Assembly (NCBI GenBank): GCA_031771865.1
Contig: JASISA010000007.1
Coordinates: 682,001-746,000, forward strand
Reading direction: 5' to 3'
Source: Nothophaeocryptopus gaeumannii
Taxonomy: Eukaryota; Ascomycota; Dothideomycetes; Mycosphaerellales; Mycosphaerellaceae
DNA length: 64,000 bases
Of this stretch, positions 11,901 to 20,278 are shown in pieces. The notes beneath the pieces were generated by a model that had not been told where the DNA came from, searched no databases, and saw only the letters and a program-made list of their open reading frames with translations. Each line of letters begins with the position of its first letter. Position 1 is the first letter of the stretch. The translations under genes were made by a program, and so were the position numbers.

Positions 11901-13134
11901 TTGGGCCTCCTGGTTCATCAGCAGCCGCATCATCCTCGATTGAAGGCGTTGGAGAATCAAATGGCTTCATGCGACCGTGACGCTCGTAGTAATGTCCACA
12001 CGAAGAGCAAAGATCCTGATCATGAGGCCCCTTCTTCCAGTCAGATGTCCTCGTCAGGCTACAATTCCAGCACCTCTTGGACTCGGCTGCCTCGGCCACG
12101 TTTCCGAATCGGCGCACAGGATTGGCCTCTTGATTGCTGTCGTAGAGATTTTGTCGCTTCCGTTTACTCCGTCTTTGACCACCTTCAGCTGCCCAGAGGG
12201 ATCTACTCTCTGGAGAGTGAGCTTGAAGAGACGACAGCGCAGGCTGGGAGGCCGCAGGCGGGCTTCTCTTTCGCTTTATGGAATTCTGGGCCGGAAGCTC
12301 TGGATAGTCCCAGACCGGATCTCTAGACATCTGGCCTTTACGCTTCGACTTCGGGTTCTGCGCCTTTGCTTGGGTGGGGCCGGATATTAACTGCGCAAGT
12401 TGGTTCGCAATGCTCATGCCCAGAGCTTGGATGATGTTGGCATCTACTGAAGACCGCTGCGGCTGCGCAGGTGTCCCAGCAGGTGAAGGCCTCCCTGACT
12501 GCGGTCCTCCAATGCCTTTGACCGAAGCCACCGGGTCTTCAAAAACGCTGGCGGGCTCGGACTCATGCTGACTGCTGTCATCGTCCGCAACTTCAAAGGG
12601 CTGCTCAGCAGAGCCATCTCCCACGAGCAATTGTGCAAGACGGGGCGCAGGTCTGGATAATGTTTGGAAGGCTTGCAATGCCCCCAGTGTTGCAGTCATG
12701 TCTACCGCACTAGAGCTAGGCTTCGTGATGGCTGATGCTTGTTTCTTGTCGATGTTCACGTCATCCTCCTCTTCGCTCTCATCATCCACGTAGTCCTCGT
12801 CGTCCTCATCTTCTTCGGAACGCGACTGACCTTCGTGCTCCAGCTTGTCTTGGAAAGTCCTCACGAATCGGGACGAAGCATTCTTGCCCGGGTCCACCTC
12901 GCTGCGCATGTGTTGGATGTGGCCATTGTTGACGACAATCTCGCCCGAGTGGATTTCTATCTCGTCGCCGACGCCGTCAAAGTCGTGTCCATATTTGGTG
13001 AAGATGTGTTCAAAGCGAGACTTGAGCTTCTGATCGTTCTGGTTGCGATCCAGTTCCAGTTGACGTATGTCAACTTCTGTCGGCTCTTCGGTCGCGTCTC
13101 GTGATCCTCTGCGCGGTCGTAGAGTGGGCATCAT
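8911..13134 (-). CDS. SCM3: Scm3/HJURP-type CENP-A chaperone fused to many DNA-binding domains
   Basis: Single exon, 1407 residues. Residues of about 35-80 (LKSRFEHIFTKYGHDFDGVG, then DEIEIHSGEIVVNNGH) match the conserved Scm3 domain that binds the CENP-A/H4 dimer and delivers it to centromeres. Then follow an acidic stretch (108-127), a GATA-like cluster (CWNC 355-358, CSSC 376-379) and four Myb/SANT repeats near 484-528, 613-657, 700-742 and 806-849, each with spaced Trp/Phe/Tyr. A forkhead-like winged helix sits near 1098-1166 (SWAELI, IYAWIEDRYIYFRT, WKHSIRREL, TEWRL) and an AT-hook at 1181-1190 (KKRGRPRKSG). Large Scm3 versions with lineage-specific DNA-binding fusions are known in filamentous fungi; the forkhead-like part is my reading. 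It diverges from ATG6 with 364 bp between starts. MMPTLRPRRG is the only plausible start. Confidence 0.88.
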   Translation of the reverse strand: MMPTLRPRRGSRDATEEPTEVDIRQLELDRNQNDQKLKSRFEHIFTKYGHDFDGVGDEIEIHSGEIVVNNGHIQHMRSEVDPGKNASSRFVRTFQDKLEHEGQSRSEEDEDDEDYVDDESEEEDDVNIDKKQASAITKPSSSAVDMTATLGALQAFQTLSRPAPRLAQLLVGDGSAEQPFEVADDDSSQHESEPASVFEDPVASVKGIGGPQSGRPSPAGTPAQPQRSSVDANIIQALGMSIANQLAQLISGPTQAKAQNPKSKRKGQMSRDPVWDYPELPAQNSIKRKRSPPAASQPALSSLQAHSPESRSLWAAEGGQRRSKRKRQNLYDSNQEANPVRRFGNVAEAAESKRCWNCSLTRTSDWKKGPHDQDLCSSCGHYYERHGRMKPFDSPTPSIEDDAAADEPGGPSDAVLGDSAEHATVTRSNGSLRSRLEVPLSDLLVHRTPEPRRMFEHASRSPSSIYPANTSRQLTPSRSNAKYSRWTPEEDAIIIRLKERDRLPWDAIARYFPSKSMCSVQARYSSKLHNRPGPGRDIFNLDLRPMSASPSPGPWRQEQASDVSRGHAGNFFEARYSPLPGTEYQRNEVKEESPVSQGGLGNSPQDTWSRKNWQFSAEEDALLVRLKEIDRLSWNEISKNFLGRPFGAIQKRYSSQLEPSKRKHTQTLRNDLITGTMEDRILAVDPELAEQSTADFRAERFEYDEDELIRRSREDEELDWADISLRLDRRPADLVKHRYEYKFPMPQLRREGTPDSQMRISLSPSAARHRPIASHVPTESLDATPARETPSSDVDESAQASRPNQRYTPTEDEQIVRLRQRGLTWTHMANHFPGRAPHSLQNHWSMKLSKRHSLPAQLPSGLQSTGTPLLRRALGNSLRRRSDYATLPQNIPLGPAMHIDLRSSPTAVQLDPALQVPNRGSESADRVVEDDAASQQLEEEMLQSYTPTDKDQPIEAITDFGSHDAPCDDSVTITHSTPSRNGQHGSPYFVSFTAPRDVVVPPLEDDYLDATLPVDDSNAANIDPNLEVMPVDTNLPVATFRKPTENSKNQRSEFEEASFITAAEQSMGQTLPDEAGTPATDRPEDVGTWNVRASRPDLSWAELITSALESIQAPMTCKQIYAWIEDRYIYFRTDHKWKHSIRRELLNSDSFERASSRSRNTEWRLQENVEGPAERVDVGIKKRGRPRKSGLRTSLDAQPSEPAQEHEHNNSPASGPNVATEDEEATASELSVTEPERPPSRHVTFSPQVTISTPKLLTTRRLSSRLRRRRSEPTSSVLKKSPVTPEIPDSDPSAEEIVSSENRRLQRSPTRTAATTTEATVSASVLPKETQQAQSSSSPTFMKPRTPASMFKTPRLTGSRISQLRELATPIIDHRTASPAGGWRRRVVETPVRDLRDPEEDELAWIE

Positions 13135-13498
13135 GAGGGCTGTTCATGTCCTGCTCCTCATCGAATGGGCGGGAAACGGAGGTGTTTGGGGAAGACGCGT
13201 CGGTGGTGATGTCGACGCGGCGGACGGAAGGTGCAGGCGGGGCGAAGTCTGCGCGTGGCTTACGCGCGCGTGGCTGGTGGCCAGGGATGGCTTGTGGCTT
13301 GTGGCTTGTGCGCGATCACGCTGGAAGAAAGCGCGAGGCGACAGCGTGTCGTCTGACCATATCACGAACGACATCGAAAGTACATGCTTGAAGATCGTCC
13401 TCATCTTCACTTCACTCACCGGAGACCGAGTGTGAAATACGCAGAAGATGCTCACCCCCACCTGAGAAGACCTTCGGACGAATGCCGAGTCGAGGAGC
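13135..13498. promoter_or_regulatory. Shared divergent promoter of SCM3 and ATG6
   Basis: This 364-bp interval holds both promoters. An ACGCGT box (13195-13200) lies 61 bases upstream of the SCM3 ATG. In yeasts this MluI-box sequence is the MBF site driving G1/S genes, which would suit a centromere loader, but its use here is inference. A triple GGCTTGT repeat lies at about 13289-13310, next to CG-rich alternating sequence (GCGCGCGT). Confidence 0.4.
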
Positions 13499-14965
13499 AT
13501 GGCGGCTCTCCAGTGCCAGAAGTGCAAGACGCCGCTGAGGGTGGATGGCTCCCTCGCTGCCCTCAACCCGGCGTCTTTCAAGATCTTGGCGGACGCAGCG
13601 CCTGTCTTGGAGCCGCAAGCCCCCGAGGCCCCACGATCAGCGGCGGCAAAGGAGCGAAGGCAACTCTACGACAATGTATCCAAACAGGCTGGCCCGCCCA
13701 TGCATAGGAGGCATGTCTCCGGTAGTCAGAAGACCAGTGCCGCAAAGGCAACACCGGACATGTCGTACATCATGCTTTCGGAGTCAACAGTGGACCCAAA
13801 GTCAGACGAACCTCCGTCCGCTGCTACTAAGAGGACATCGGCTGCCAAGAAGAGTGAGCCTCCACCCCTTGCGGACGGCGAGACTGCCTTATCGCAACAG
13901 ATGGAGACGACTATGAGGCTTTTCGAGATCCTGTCTGCACGTTCCGACATAGATCATCCGGTCTGTTCCGAGTGCACTGAGTTGCTGCTTGATGCACTGC
14001 AAAAGCGTCAAGCCGGTATCAGTAGAGAGCGTGACGCGTACGTGGAGTTCCTCAAGAGGGCACAGCAAGAAATTCCGACGGAGGAAGAAAGGGCGCAGAC
14101 TAAGCGCGATCTGGAGGATGCAAAGCAGCGTGAGAAGCAGGCTCTGGGGGAGCTGGAGGCACTCGAGGCAGAAAAGGCCCGCATGGAAGACGAGATTGCG
14201 GCCTTGGATGCTGAGGCAGAAGCTCTTGATGAAGAAGAGGAGCGATTCTGGCGTGAACGTAATGCATTCGCAGCCGATCTTTCCGCTTTTCGGGAACAGC
14301 GCGACAGCCTGCAAACTCAACTGGCGCATGACAGCAAGGTCCTTGAAGCGCTCCAACGAACCAATGTCTACAACGACACTTTCTGCATTGGTCATGATGG
14401 AACTTTTGGCACCATAAACGGACTGCGGTTGGGCAGGACTTCGGATCAATCTGTTGACTGGCCAGAGATCAACGCAGCCTGGGGTCAGACTCTGTTGCTG
14501 CTCACAGTAGTGATGGAGAAGCTGGGCATCAAGCTGAAGGGCTATGAGCTCGTGCCGGTCGGATCGACTTCGAAAATTATCAGAACCGACTATCCCCAAA
14601 CATCGTCCACCGCGGACAGTAAGCCGAAAAAGACTGTACTCGAACTCTTCAGCAGTGGCGATCTTCCTCTGGGCCTCGGCTTTCTTCACAGAAACTTCGA
14701 CAATGCTATGCAAGCCTTTTTGGAGTGCTTGCGACAGGTCGGTGAGCATGTGGAACGCACTTCTCCAAAGCCTGGCACGCAGGGGTTGAAGATGCCATAC
14801 TCCATCGTCAAAGACAAGATTGGCGAGGTCAGCATCAAGCTCGGAAACTTTGGCCAAGAAGAGCAGTGGACCAAGGCTTGCAAGTACACGCTCACTTGTT
14901 GCAAATTTCTGCTTGCACATGCTAGTCATGTTGCCGACACTGCCGATACTCGACAGGTCCGCTGA
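13499..14965 (+). CDS. ATG6: Beclin 1 / Atg6 (Vps30), PI3-kinase complex subunit
   Basis: Single exon, 488 residues, close to the usual Atg6 length in filamentous fungi. The N terminus has a CxxC pair (CQKC, residues 6-9) and the motif DMSYIMLSES (88-96) typical of fungal Beclin. A second CxxC (CSEC, 156-159) leads into a long Glu/Ala-rich coiled coil (about 165-285). The C-terminal BARA domain opens with the family signature YNDTFCIGHDGTFGTING followed by LRLGR (near 291-312). Atg6 joins Vps34 and Vps15 in PI3-kinase complexes I (with Atg14, autophagosome nucleation) and II (with Vps38, endosomal sorting), acting on phagophore and endosome membranes. The stop lies only 21 bp from the stop of the convergent SDR gene. 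Confidence 0.96.
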   Translation: MAALQCQKCKTPLRVDGSLAALNPASFKILADAAPVLEPQAPEAPRSAAAKERRQLYDNVSKQAGPPMHRRHVSGSQKTSAAKATPDMSYIMLSESTVDPKSDEPPSAATKRTSAAKKSEPPPLADGETALSQQMETTMRLFEILSARSDIDHPVCSECTELLLDALQKRQAGISRERDAYVEFLKRAQQEIPTEEERAQTKRDLEDAKQREKQALGELEALEAEKARMEDEIAALDAEAEALDEEEERFWRERNAFAADLSAFREQRDSLQTQLAHDSKVLEALQRTNVYNDTFCIGHDGTFGTINGLRLGRTSDQSVDWPEINAAWGQTLLLLTVVMEKLGIKLKGYELVPVGSTSKIIRTDYPQTSSTADSKPKKTVLELFSSGDLPLGLGFLHRNFDNAMQAFLECLRQVGEHVERTSPKPGTQGLKMPYSIVKDKIGEVSIKLGNFGQEEQWTKACKYTLTCCKFLLAHASHVADTADTRQVR

Positions 14966-14986
14966 AAATCGCGCTCAGGTAGCACA

Positions 14987-16066
14987 TTACACGTGGAGAC
15001 GCAACCCTCGCTCATGGAGCAACTTTATGGATTCTTCAGCCTCCTTGTCGAATGGCTCCGGCCCTGCCCGAGCAACAACACCGCTCCGCGGCTCGATCTC
15101 CAGCGTCTCGCCAGAGATGTTCCCGTCGATGCATTGCTCAAAAGCTTGCACAACAGGTTCCATGGGGACCAGTAGCTTTCTTTCTTCCATAATGGAATAG
15201 AACGCTTCCGTCGAAATGCCGGTTCGCACCACATCTGGACAGATCGCATTGAGCGTGATTTGATCAGTCGGAAGATGTTTCCCGAAGCTTCTCACGAACC
15301 CAACTACACCACTGGCGAACTGATCAGCATGCAATCACATTTGGTATAGGTCTCACTCACTGCTTGGCTGCTGTGTAGATCGGGAGCGCTACATAATGTC
15401 AGCTCAGCGGCGCAGGAACTGAGAAGCCTCAACTCACTCGGAACGCAGTAGAAGCCGCACACAGACGCTACTACCATGACTATCATCGTATCGTCAATGA
15501 GCGTTATTCAAAGGAATCGTATATCGTTGCCATCTGTCAACTCACTTTTGCCTCGGAAGCCGGTCTCATCAGGTCGCTGCCTTCTCATCTGCTGAATTGC
15601 CAGGCCTGTGGTGTACAATACCCCATTCAGATCTATGTCGAGAACACTCAAATCAGGCTTTGCAAATTTCGTCCCATTCGGATCGTTTGGGATCCATTTC
15701 CGCTCTCCCACTCCAGCGACTGCGAATACGTAGTCGATTCGTTCAAACTCGGCAAGAATGTGTTTGAACGCAGCAAGTTGCGAGTCCCAGTCGGATGCAT
15801 TGACCTCTACGGCTATTGCGCCGTTCATGCAGGAGGCTATTGATTGTGCCTCAGTGATATTCATGTCAGCGATGGCGACACGGATGCTATAACAAGTCTC
15901 AGTCGTGTATCTGGTCTTGTTAGAACTGAACGATACCCTCTCCCGGCAAGCATCTCGACGACTGCGCGTCCTATGCCGCTGGCACCACCTGCTACTCGTC
16001 AATGGAAACCAAGGCATGCCACTCTCAGCCCAACTTACCCGTAACATAAGCGGTCTTGGCGGCCAT
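14987..16066 (-). CDS. Short-chain dehydrogenase/reductase (SDR), NAD-type
   Basis: Six exons: 16066-16039, 15988-15937, 15886-15546, 15479-15438, 15388-15361 and 15311-14987; 271 residues. Introns are 49-66 bp with correct phases, and exons 1, 4 and 5 are only 28-42 bases. The Rossmann glycine motif is VTGGASGIG (8-16). An Asp after strand 2 (AIADMN) argues for NAD(H) over NADP(H). The catalytic set is S146 (VVASV), Y159 and K163 (YTAAK) with classical 13-residue Ser-Tyr spacing. The usual NNAG is replaced by FAVAGVG. The overall pattern resembles 15-hydroxyprostaglandin-dehydrogenase-like fungal SDRs, but the substrate cannot be read from sequence. It converges on ATG6. Confidence 0.88.
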
Positions 16067-17039
16067 GATTCGCTCCCTGCAGCAAAGCTTGAATGAGGTC
16101 GAGAAGTATATTAATCCAGCTGAGGCGCCTTGACCGCGTCTTCCTGCTCAATGTCTTTTCCCAAGCGAGAAGGCCGTTGCAACGTCTTGATCAGTCATCA
16201 CCGGTTCCTCGCAGTCTGAGAGGGGCTGCGTGGTTGACCCCGCCATGGAGGAGCTGCTGCGAAGCATCGTATTCCCGGACAGCCTACACTCAATCTCACC
16301 TTTCCTCCTATCGACAACGCTTCATCCTAGGACGATCGGTCGTCCACGAGTATTGAAGTTGCGAGCATACAATTGCTCCTGGATGGATTCGCAGCAGCCT
16401 TTGCGTCCTCTGCACCACCGCGCTCGCCGAAATCGGAGTCAATCCAGACGCCGGCTGGAACGTTGCCCTCGCTCTTACTATTCAGCATGTACAAGAATGC
16501 TCCCCAGGCGTCCTGACTTTTTGATCCTGATTGTCCGAGGTCCAAGTTGGCCTCTCACGCAAAGCGCCCTAGAAGAACACCCGTCTCATGATAGCCGAGA
16601 GTTCCTTATGTATACGAACTTTGAATCCGCCTTGTTTTAACTGGAGCAGCTCGTCACCAGCGCAAACAATGCCATGACTGGTAGTCAGCATGATTCTGAT
16701 CAGTTTCGATGTGGGAAGCGACTCGTAGAGGTCTTGTCTTCGAGAAGCAATGGATTCGTGATTCTCGTCCCAAATTTTCCCAAAAGGGCAATCGCTAACT
16801 GATTTTCCAAGGCTTCATCAGAGCCTCTTTGCTACACCATACGGACATTTGTATTTGCGAATGATGCCGGGATGTTCTACTGGACTCGCGCTCAATGTGC
16901 CGGATTGGCGTCCACTAGGTCCGTCCGGGCGACAGCTGGCGACTATCTCAGTATTCAGCCGCTCAACCCACGGGGTTTCCGAGGGTGTTGTCCACAGGCA
17001 CTAGAGGACTTGCGAGTCTCTTGAACAATCGCAACAACG
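16067..17039. other. Intergenic, head-to-head promoters
   Basis: The interval separates the minus-strand SDR (ATG at 16066) and the plus-strand hemerythrin-like gene. A 136-codon open frame at 16230-16640 (+) and a 72-codon frame at 16327-16545 (-) carry no recognisable motif. Nothing else is supported. Confidence 0.35.
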
Positions 17040-18004
17040 ATGAATGGTATATCCATCGAGCAGCTGCTGGCACATATGGCCCAAAACAGTCAGACCGACC
17101 ACATCCAGAGATCGTACCTTCGCTTCTTTTCGCTCTTCGAAATGTCCGCCGAGACTCGTCCCTGGGCTGATGGGCCGTACGATCTGCTACCAACGCCTGC
17201 GAAGAGAGATGTAAAGGTGAGTCTTTCTAGAACCTCCGTCCGCCAACAATTTCTGACCGCAAGCCAGCCCTCCTCCCATTCAGCCCAGCATATCGCCACC
17301 GAGATGGTCATGTCCACAACGCCCTCCTCCGAGGTCTCAATGCCATCTACCTTCAGGCTCCGTACGTCAAGGACACGACCGATGTTCAAGACTATCTGTT
17401 GTACATCCGCTGCTGGGCAAGTTGGATGAAGGACCATCACGAACTCGAAGACAACTATATGTTTCCATCCTTCGAGCAGGTCGCAGGAAAGCCAGGTCTA
17501 CTGCACAAAATGGAAGAACAACATGATGAGTTTATCAACGAGGTAGATGCGCTTGAGGAGATTTGGAAGGGCCCCGTCGAGGGGTTCGATGCTGAAGGTG
17601 TGAGGAAGCTGATCGACTCTTTCGCGCCGGCACTGCATGAACATCTAGTGGAAGAGATTGATGCACTGTTAGCCTTGGAATGGCAGACGGACAGTGAGAA
17701 ATTGAACGAGGCTTATCGGAAGAGTGAGGAGAGGATCAGGAAAGTGTTCCTGGTGAGAAGAAGGAAAGTCGCCCACAAGATCGTGAAGATATTGGATGGC
17801 TGACGTTGCCATCAGCCCACAATGATGCCCTTCGTCCTCGGCCTACGCGATGTCACGTACAAAGGAGGATACTCGTGGCCCGGCATGCCTCCCCAAGCCC
17901 TCGCCGGGATCGTTGCCGGATTGGCTGCTATTCATGCCGGTACTTGGAGATTCGCTCCATCGGACTACTATGGCCAGCCAGGAGAGCTGCAGTGGGTACA
18001 GTAG
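17040..18004 (+). CDS. Hemerythrin-like HHE domain protein
   Basis: Three exons, 17040-17216, 17264-17752 and 17816-18004; 284 residues. The introns are 47 and 63 bp, both phase 0. Metal-ligand-like residues of a four-helix HHE bundle are visible: HRDGHVHNAL (71-80), HHELEDNYMFP (117-127), EEQHDEF (143-149) and LHEHLVEEI (183-191). Such proteins bind a di-iron or similar centre, and in fungi their role (oxygen or NO sensing or binding, iron handling) is mostly untested. The third exon supplies the tail MMPFVLGLRDVTYKGG followed by a Trp-rich segment. If the second intron is retained the protein ends instead at 17803. A shorter start at 17142 (MSAETRPW) is equally credible. It converges on the O-methyltransferase, with 56 bp between stops. 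Confidence 0.85.
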
Positions 18005-18060
18005 ACACATTCCAAACGCAGAGCAGCTGCGAGATAGATGAAACCGGTTTGCATCTTACT

Positions 18061-19341
18061 TCAAACCTCAATCTCGACAATGCTAGCCAGACCCAGTACT
18101 TTTTCATGTCCAACATACTTCAACCCAGCGCTCTCAATCAGCTCTCGCCATTGTTTCTCTGTTCGCTCGAGAGCGGCGAAGTTGCACCTGCGACAGTGTC
18201 AGTCCAACGAACACTCAAATGACGCCTCTTCACTCTTCTTTCGAAGTACTCACATCATATTTATATCGATTGCAGCCACATACGGACTCCATTCGCTCGC
18301 CCTTTCAGGCATTACATTCTCCATCAACAGAATCGTCGAATAGCCTCCCTTTCCTGCTATCTTTAATCTCTCCAAGATTTCGCGTGCTTTGTCGTCCGGC
18401 CAATCATGTAGGACCGAATGCATGAAATATACCCTTGCGCCTTTAATTGGATTCGTCCGAAAAAAGTGATGAGCCACCAATTCCACCTTCTCGTGAACGC
18501 CGGTCTTGTCTTTCTTCAAGAGTTGAATGATCGGTTCTCGTTCCTGCAAAACAAGCCTTGCGTTGGGATGACTTTCAGACAGCGCTGAAGCGACGTTTGA
18601 CACGTCCCTCCCTTTGCCGCCTCCCACATCAACTAGCAGCACTGACTCCCCATCCCATCCCTCCACATACTTGGCTGGTGGGTAGAGATCCGACCAGGGC
18701 GGCTGACTCTGCCTTATCGCCGACAGAAAAATATTAAACTTCTCTGCCGCCCCATTCGGCTGTCCTTTTAACCATTCCCATCGATCCCCTTCAAACTCCT
18801 CCGCTCCCACGCAGAAGCGCCAGGGTTCCTTCCCATGCTCGCTCGGATTCCGATACCCATTCTTCTTCAGATACTCCGGCAATCCGAGTTGTTGCGGCAC
18901 AGCAGCATTATAATAAACATCCACCCCGGCCACTAAACCCTTTGGATCTTCTAATAACTTCGAAAACTCCGTATCGATATACTCATCTTCGCCAACTTCC
19001 TCAATCACATTTGACTTCACCAATACCCTCAATATCCTCCTCAGTAACGCGGGGTCTGCGCCGACTTCCCTCGCCAAAGTCTCACTACTCTTCGGGTCGG
19101 TAGGAGAAAGGTGAGCGAAGAGATCCAGGTCAGATGCAGTCTTGAGGGAGAGAATTTCAACGGGCCGGACCCAGACAAGATCGTACATTCGTTCCCAGGG
19201 AGTTTCGAGGCGTTTCACTAGGGAGTGGGCTTCATTGAGGGCGGCGATTCGGTCAGTCTCGGAGGGGAAAGAGGATCTATTGATGCCTTGGATTGAAGAT
19301 ATGAAAGCTTCCAAGTTGGGAGAGGAGGAGGAGGCCGCCAT
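18061..19341 (-). CDS. SAM-dependent O-methyltransferase (family 2, COMT-like)
   Basis: Two exons, 19341-18254 and 18187-18061; 404 residues. The intron starts GTGAGT and is phase 2. The N-terminal winged-helix dimerisation part (DLDLFAHL, LLRRILRVLVKSNVI) precedes a SAM-binding Rossmann fold with LLVDVGGGKGRDV (236-247). Then come the acidic-ribose position in LVLQERE and the signature HSVLHDWPDDKA (308-319), whose His is the usual catalytic base. The last exon adds WRELIESAGLKYVG and EIEV. The enzyme should methylate a phenolic or polyketide hydroxyl. No polyketide synthase or other backbone enzyme is nearby, so a cluster role is not supported. The first in-frame ATG was used. Confidence 0.92.
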
Positions 19342-19696
19342 AATTGAGATATGATTATTACGCAGAAATACAATCTCAGTTGATATCGTGGCGAAACAGG
19401 CGATTTATATGTTGTGGGTAGGTGAAAGCCAAGATTTATCCAGTGTGATCGATAGATTGATGGGATAGGCTTTATCGAAGGAGATCGTACTCCTCGTGAT
19501 AAGATACCGGACCCCAAGATTTCTTCCGGAGAAAGTCAAGGATGAAGCCCACGGCAGCGTTTCCTTCAGTGAGAGGGGTTCGTTTCCATGTCCTCCTACC
19601 TTGATTGTAGCTTAGTCTCGAGCCACGTTCAAATAAGAAATATCCAACCTACAAATATTTGTGTGAGTTACGACCTCGGTATGGTCGCTGGATGAG
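19342..19696. promoter_or_regulatory. Promoter region of the O-methyltransferase
   Basis: This 355-bp stretch lies upstream of the minus-strand methyltransferase ATG. An AT-richer segment sits around 19345-19440, near the start. No gene is supported. Confidence 0.3.
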
Positions 19697-20278
19697 TCAG
19701 GTACGTAGAGGAAGAAAGAAGGAGAACTTCCATGAGGTGTTTGCAAGCAACAAGATTGATGCGTTGTCCCCAGTGGAGCTTCTTCTGCACAACAAGCTTC
19801 CGCTGTGTCGTTCATCCGAAACCGATACCGGGGGTGTATACAATAGATCTCTGTTAACATCTGGGCTCTTCCGTCTGTCTGTACATATCCACGAAAAGTG
19901 CGTTAATTGAGGAACAACCCCCGCATCCTGCTGCGTCAAAATATAGCTATAAGAGCTACTAACCCAATAATAATTCCCGTCACCATCATATTGTCCCGTA
20001 TTCTTCGCATAGCTCGAATCCCAACTCTTGGTGTAGAACGAACAATACGTGCCGATAGCTTCGTTGTTCTTGCTCAGCACATACGAGTTGAAGAAATTGC
20101 AAGCATCATATGAGCCATCCGCGGTAGGGTGATCATGGTCGTATTGAGTCGTTGCTTGGCAGGCATATTCTCCGGGATGGCGGGCCACAAGCGGGTCCAG
20201 TCTCGATGGTATGAAATTGGCGGAGATGGCACGGATGGGGTCTCCAGACTCTGCGAGCGAGTCTTCCACACCGCTCAT
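19697..20278 (-). CDS. Fragment of a secreted PAN-like protein, ends uncertain
   Basis: A 193-codon frame contains a Cys-bearing segment (EYACQATTQYDHDHP, YDACNFFNSYVLSKNN, GTYCSFYTKSWDSSY, NTGQYDGDG). The core CSFYT...Y.G recurs in the secreted protein at 34563-35641 (CSFYTDYDVTY...HYSG), suggesting a shared fold. The frame starts MSGVEDSLAES and has no signal peptide, so a first exon is probably missing upstream; I could not place it confidently. After NYYWVSSSYSY the sequence looks non-conserved, and a weak donor GTTAGT occurs within that stretch. Function is unknown. It may be a real extracellular protein with an unplaced exon or a decaying copy. Confidence 0.45.
   Translation of the reverse strand: MSGVEDSLAESGDPIRAISANFIPSRLDPLVARHPGEYACQATTQYDHDHPTADGSYDACNFFNSYVLSKNNEAIGTYCSFYTKSWDSSYAKNTGQYDGDGNYYWVSSSYSYILTQQDAGVVPQLTHFSWICTDRRKSPDVNRDLLYTPPVSVSDERHSGSLLCRRSSTGDNASILLLANTSWKFSFFLPLRT

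Noticed and set aside
13889..14929. 346-codon minus-strand open frame antisense to ATG6
   Set aside because: It mirrors the codon bias of the clearly real ATG6 frame and has no domain motif, splice support or start context; treated as a shadow.
14987..19341. A secondary-metabolite cluster made of the SDR and O-methyltransferase
   Set aside because: No polyketide synthase, NRPS, terpene synthase or P450 is visible nearby, and housekeeping ATG6 and a hemerythrin gene intervene.
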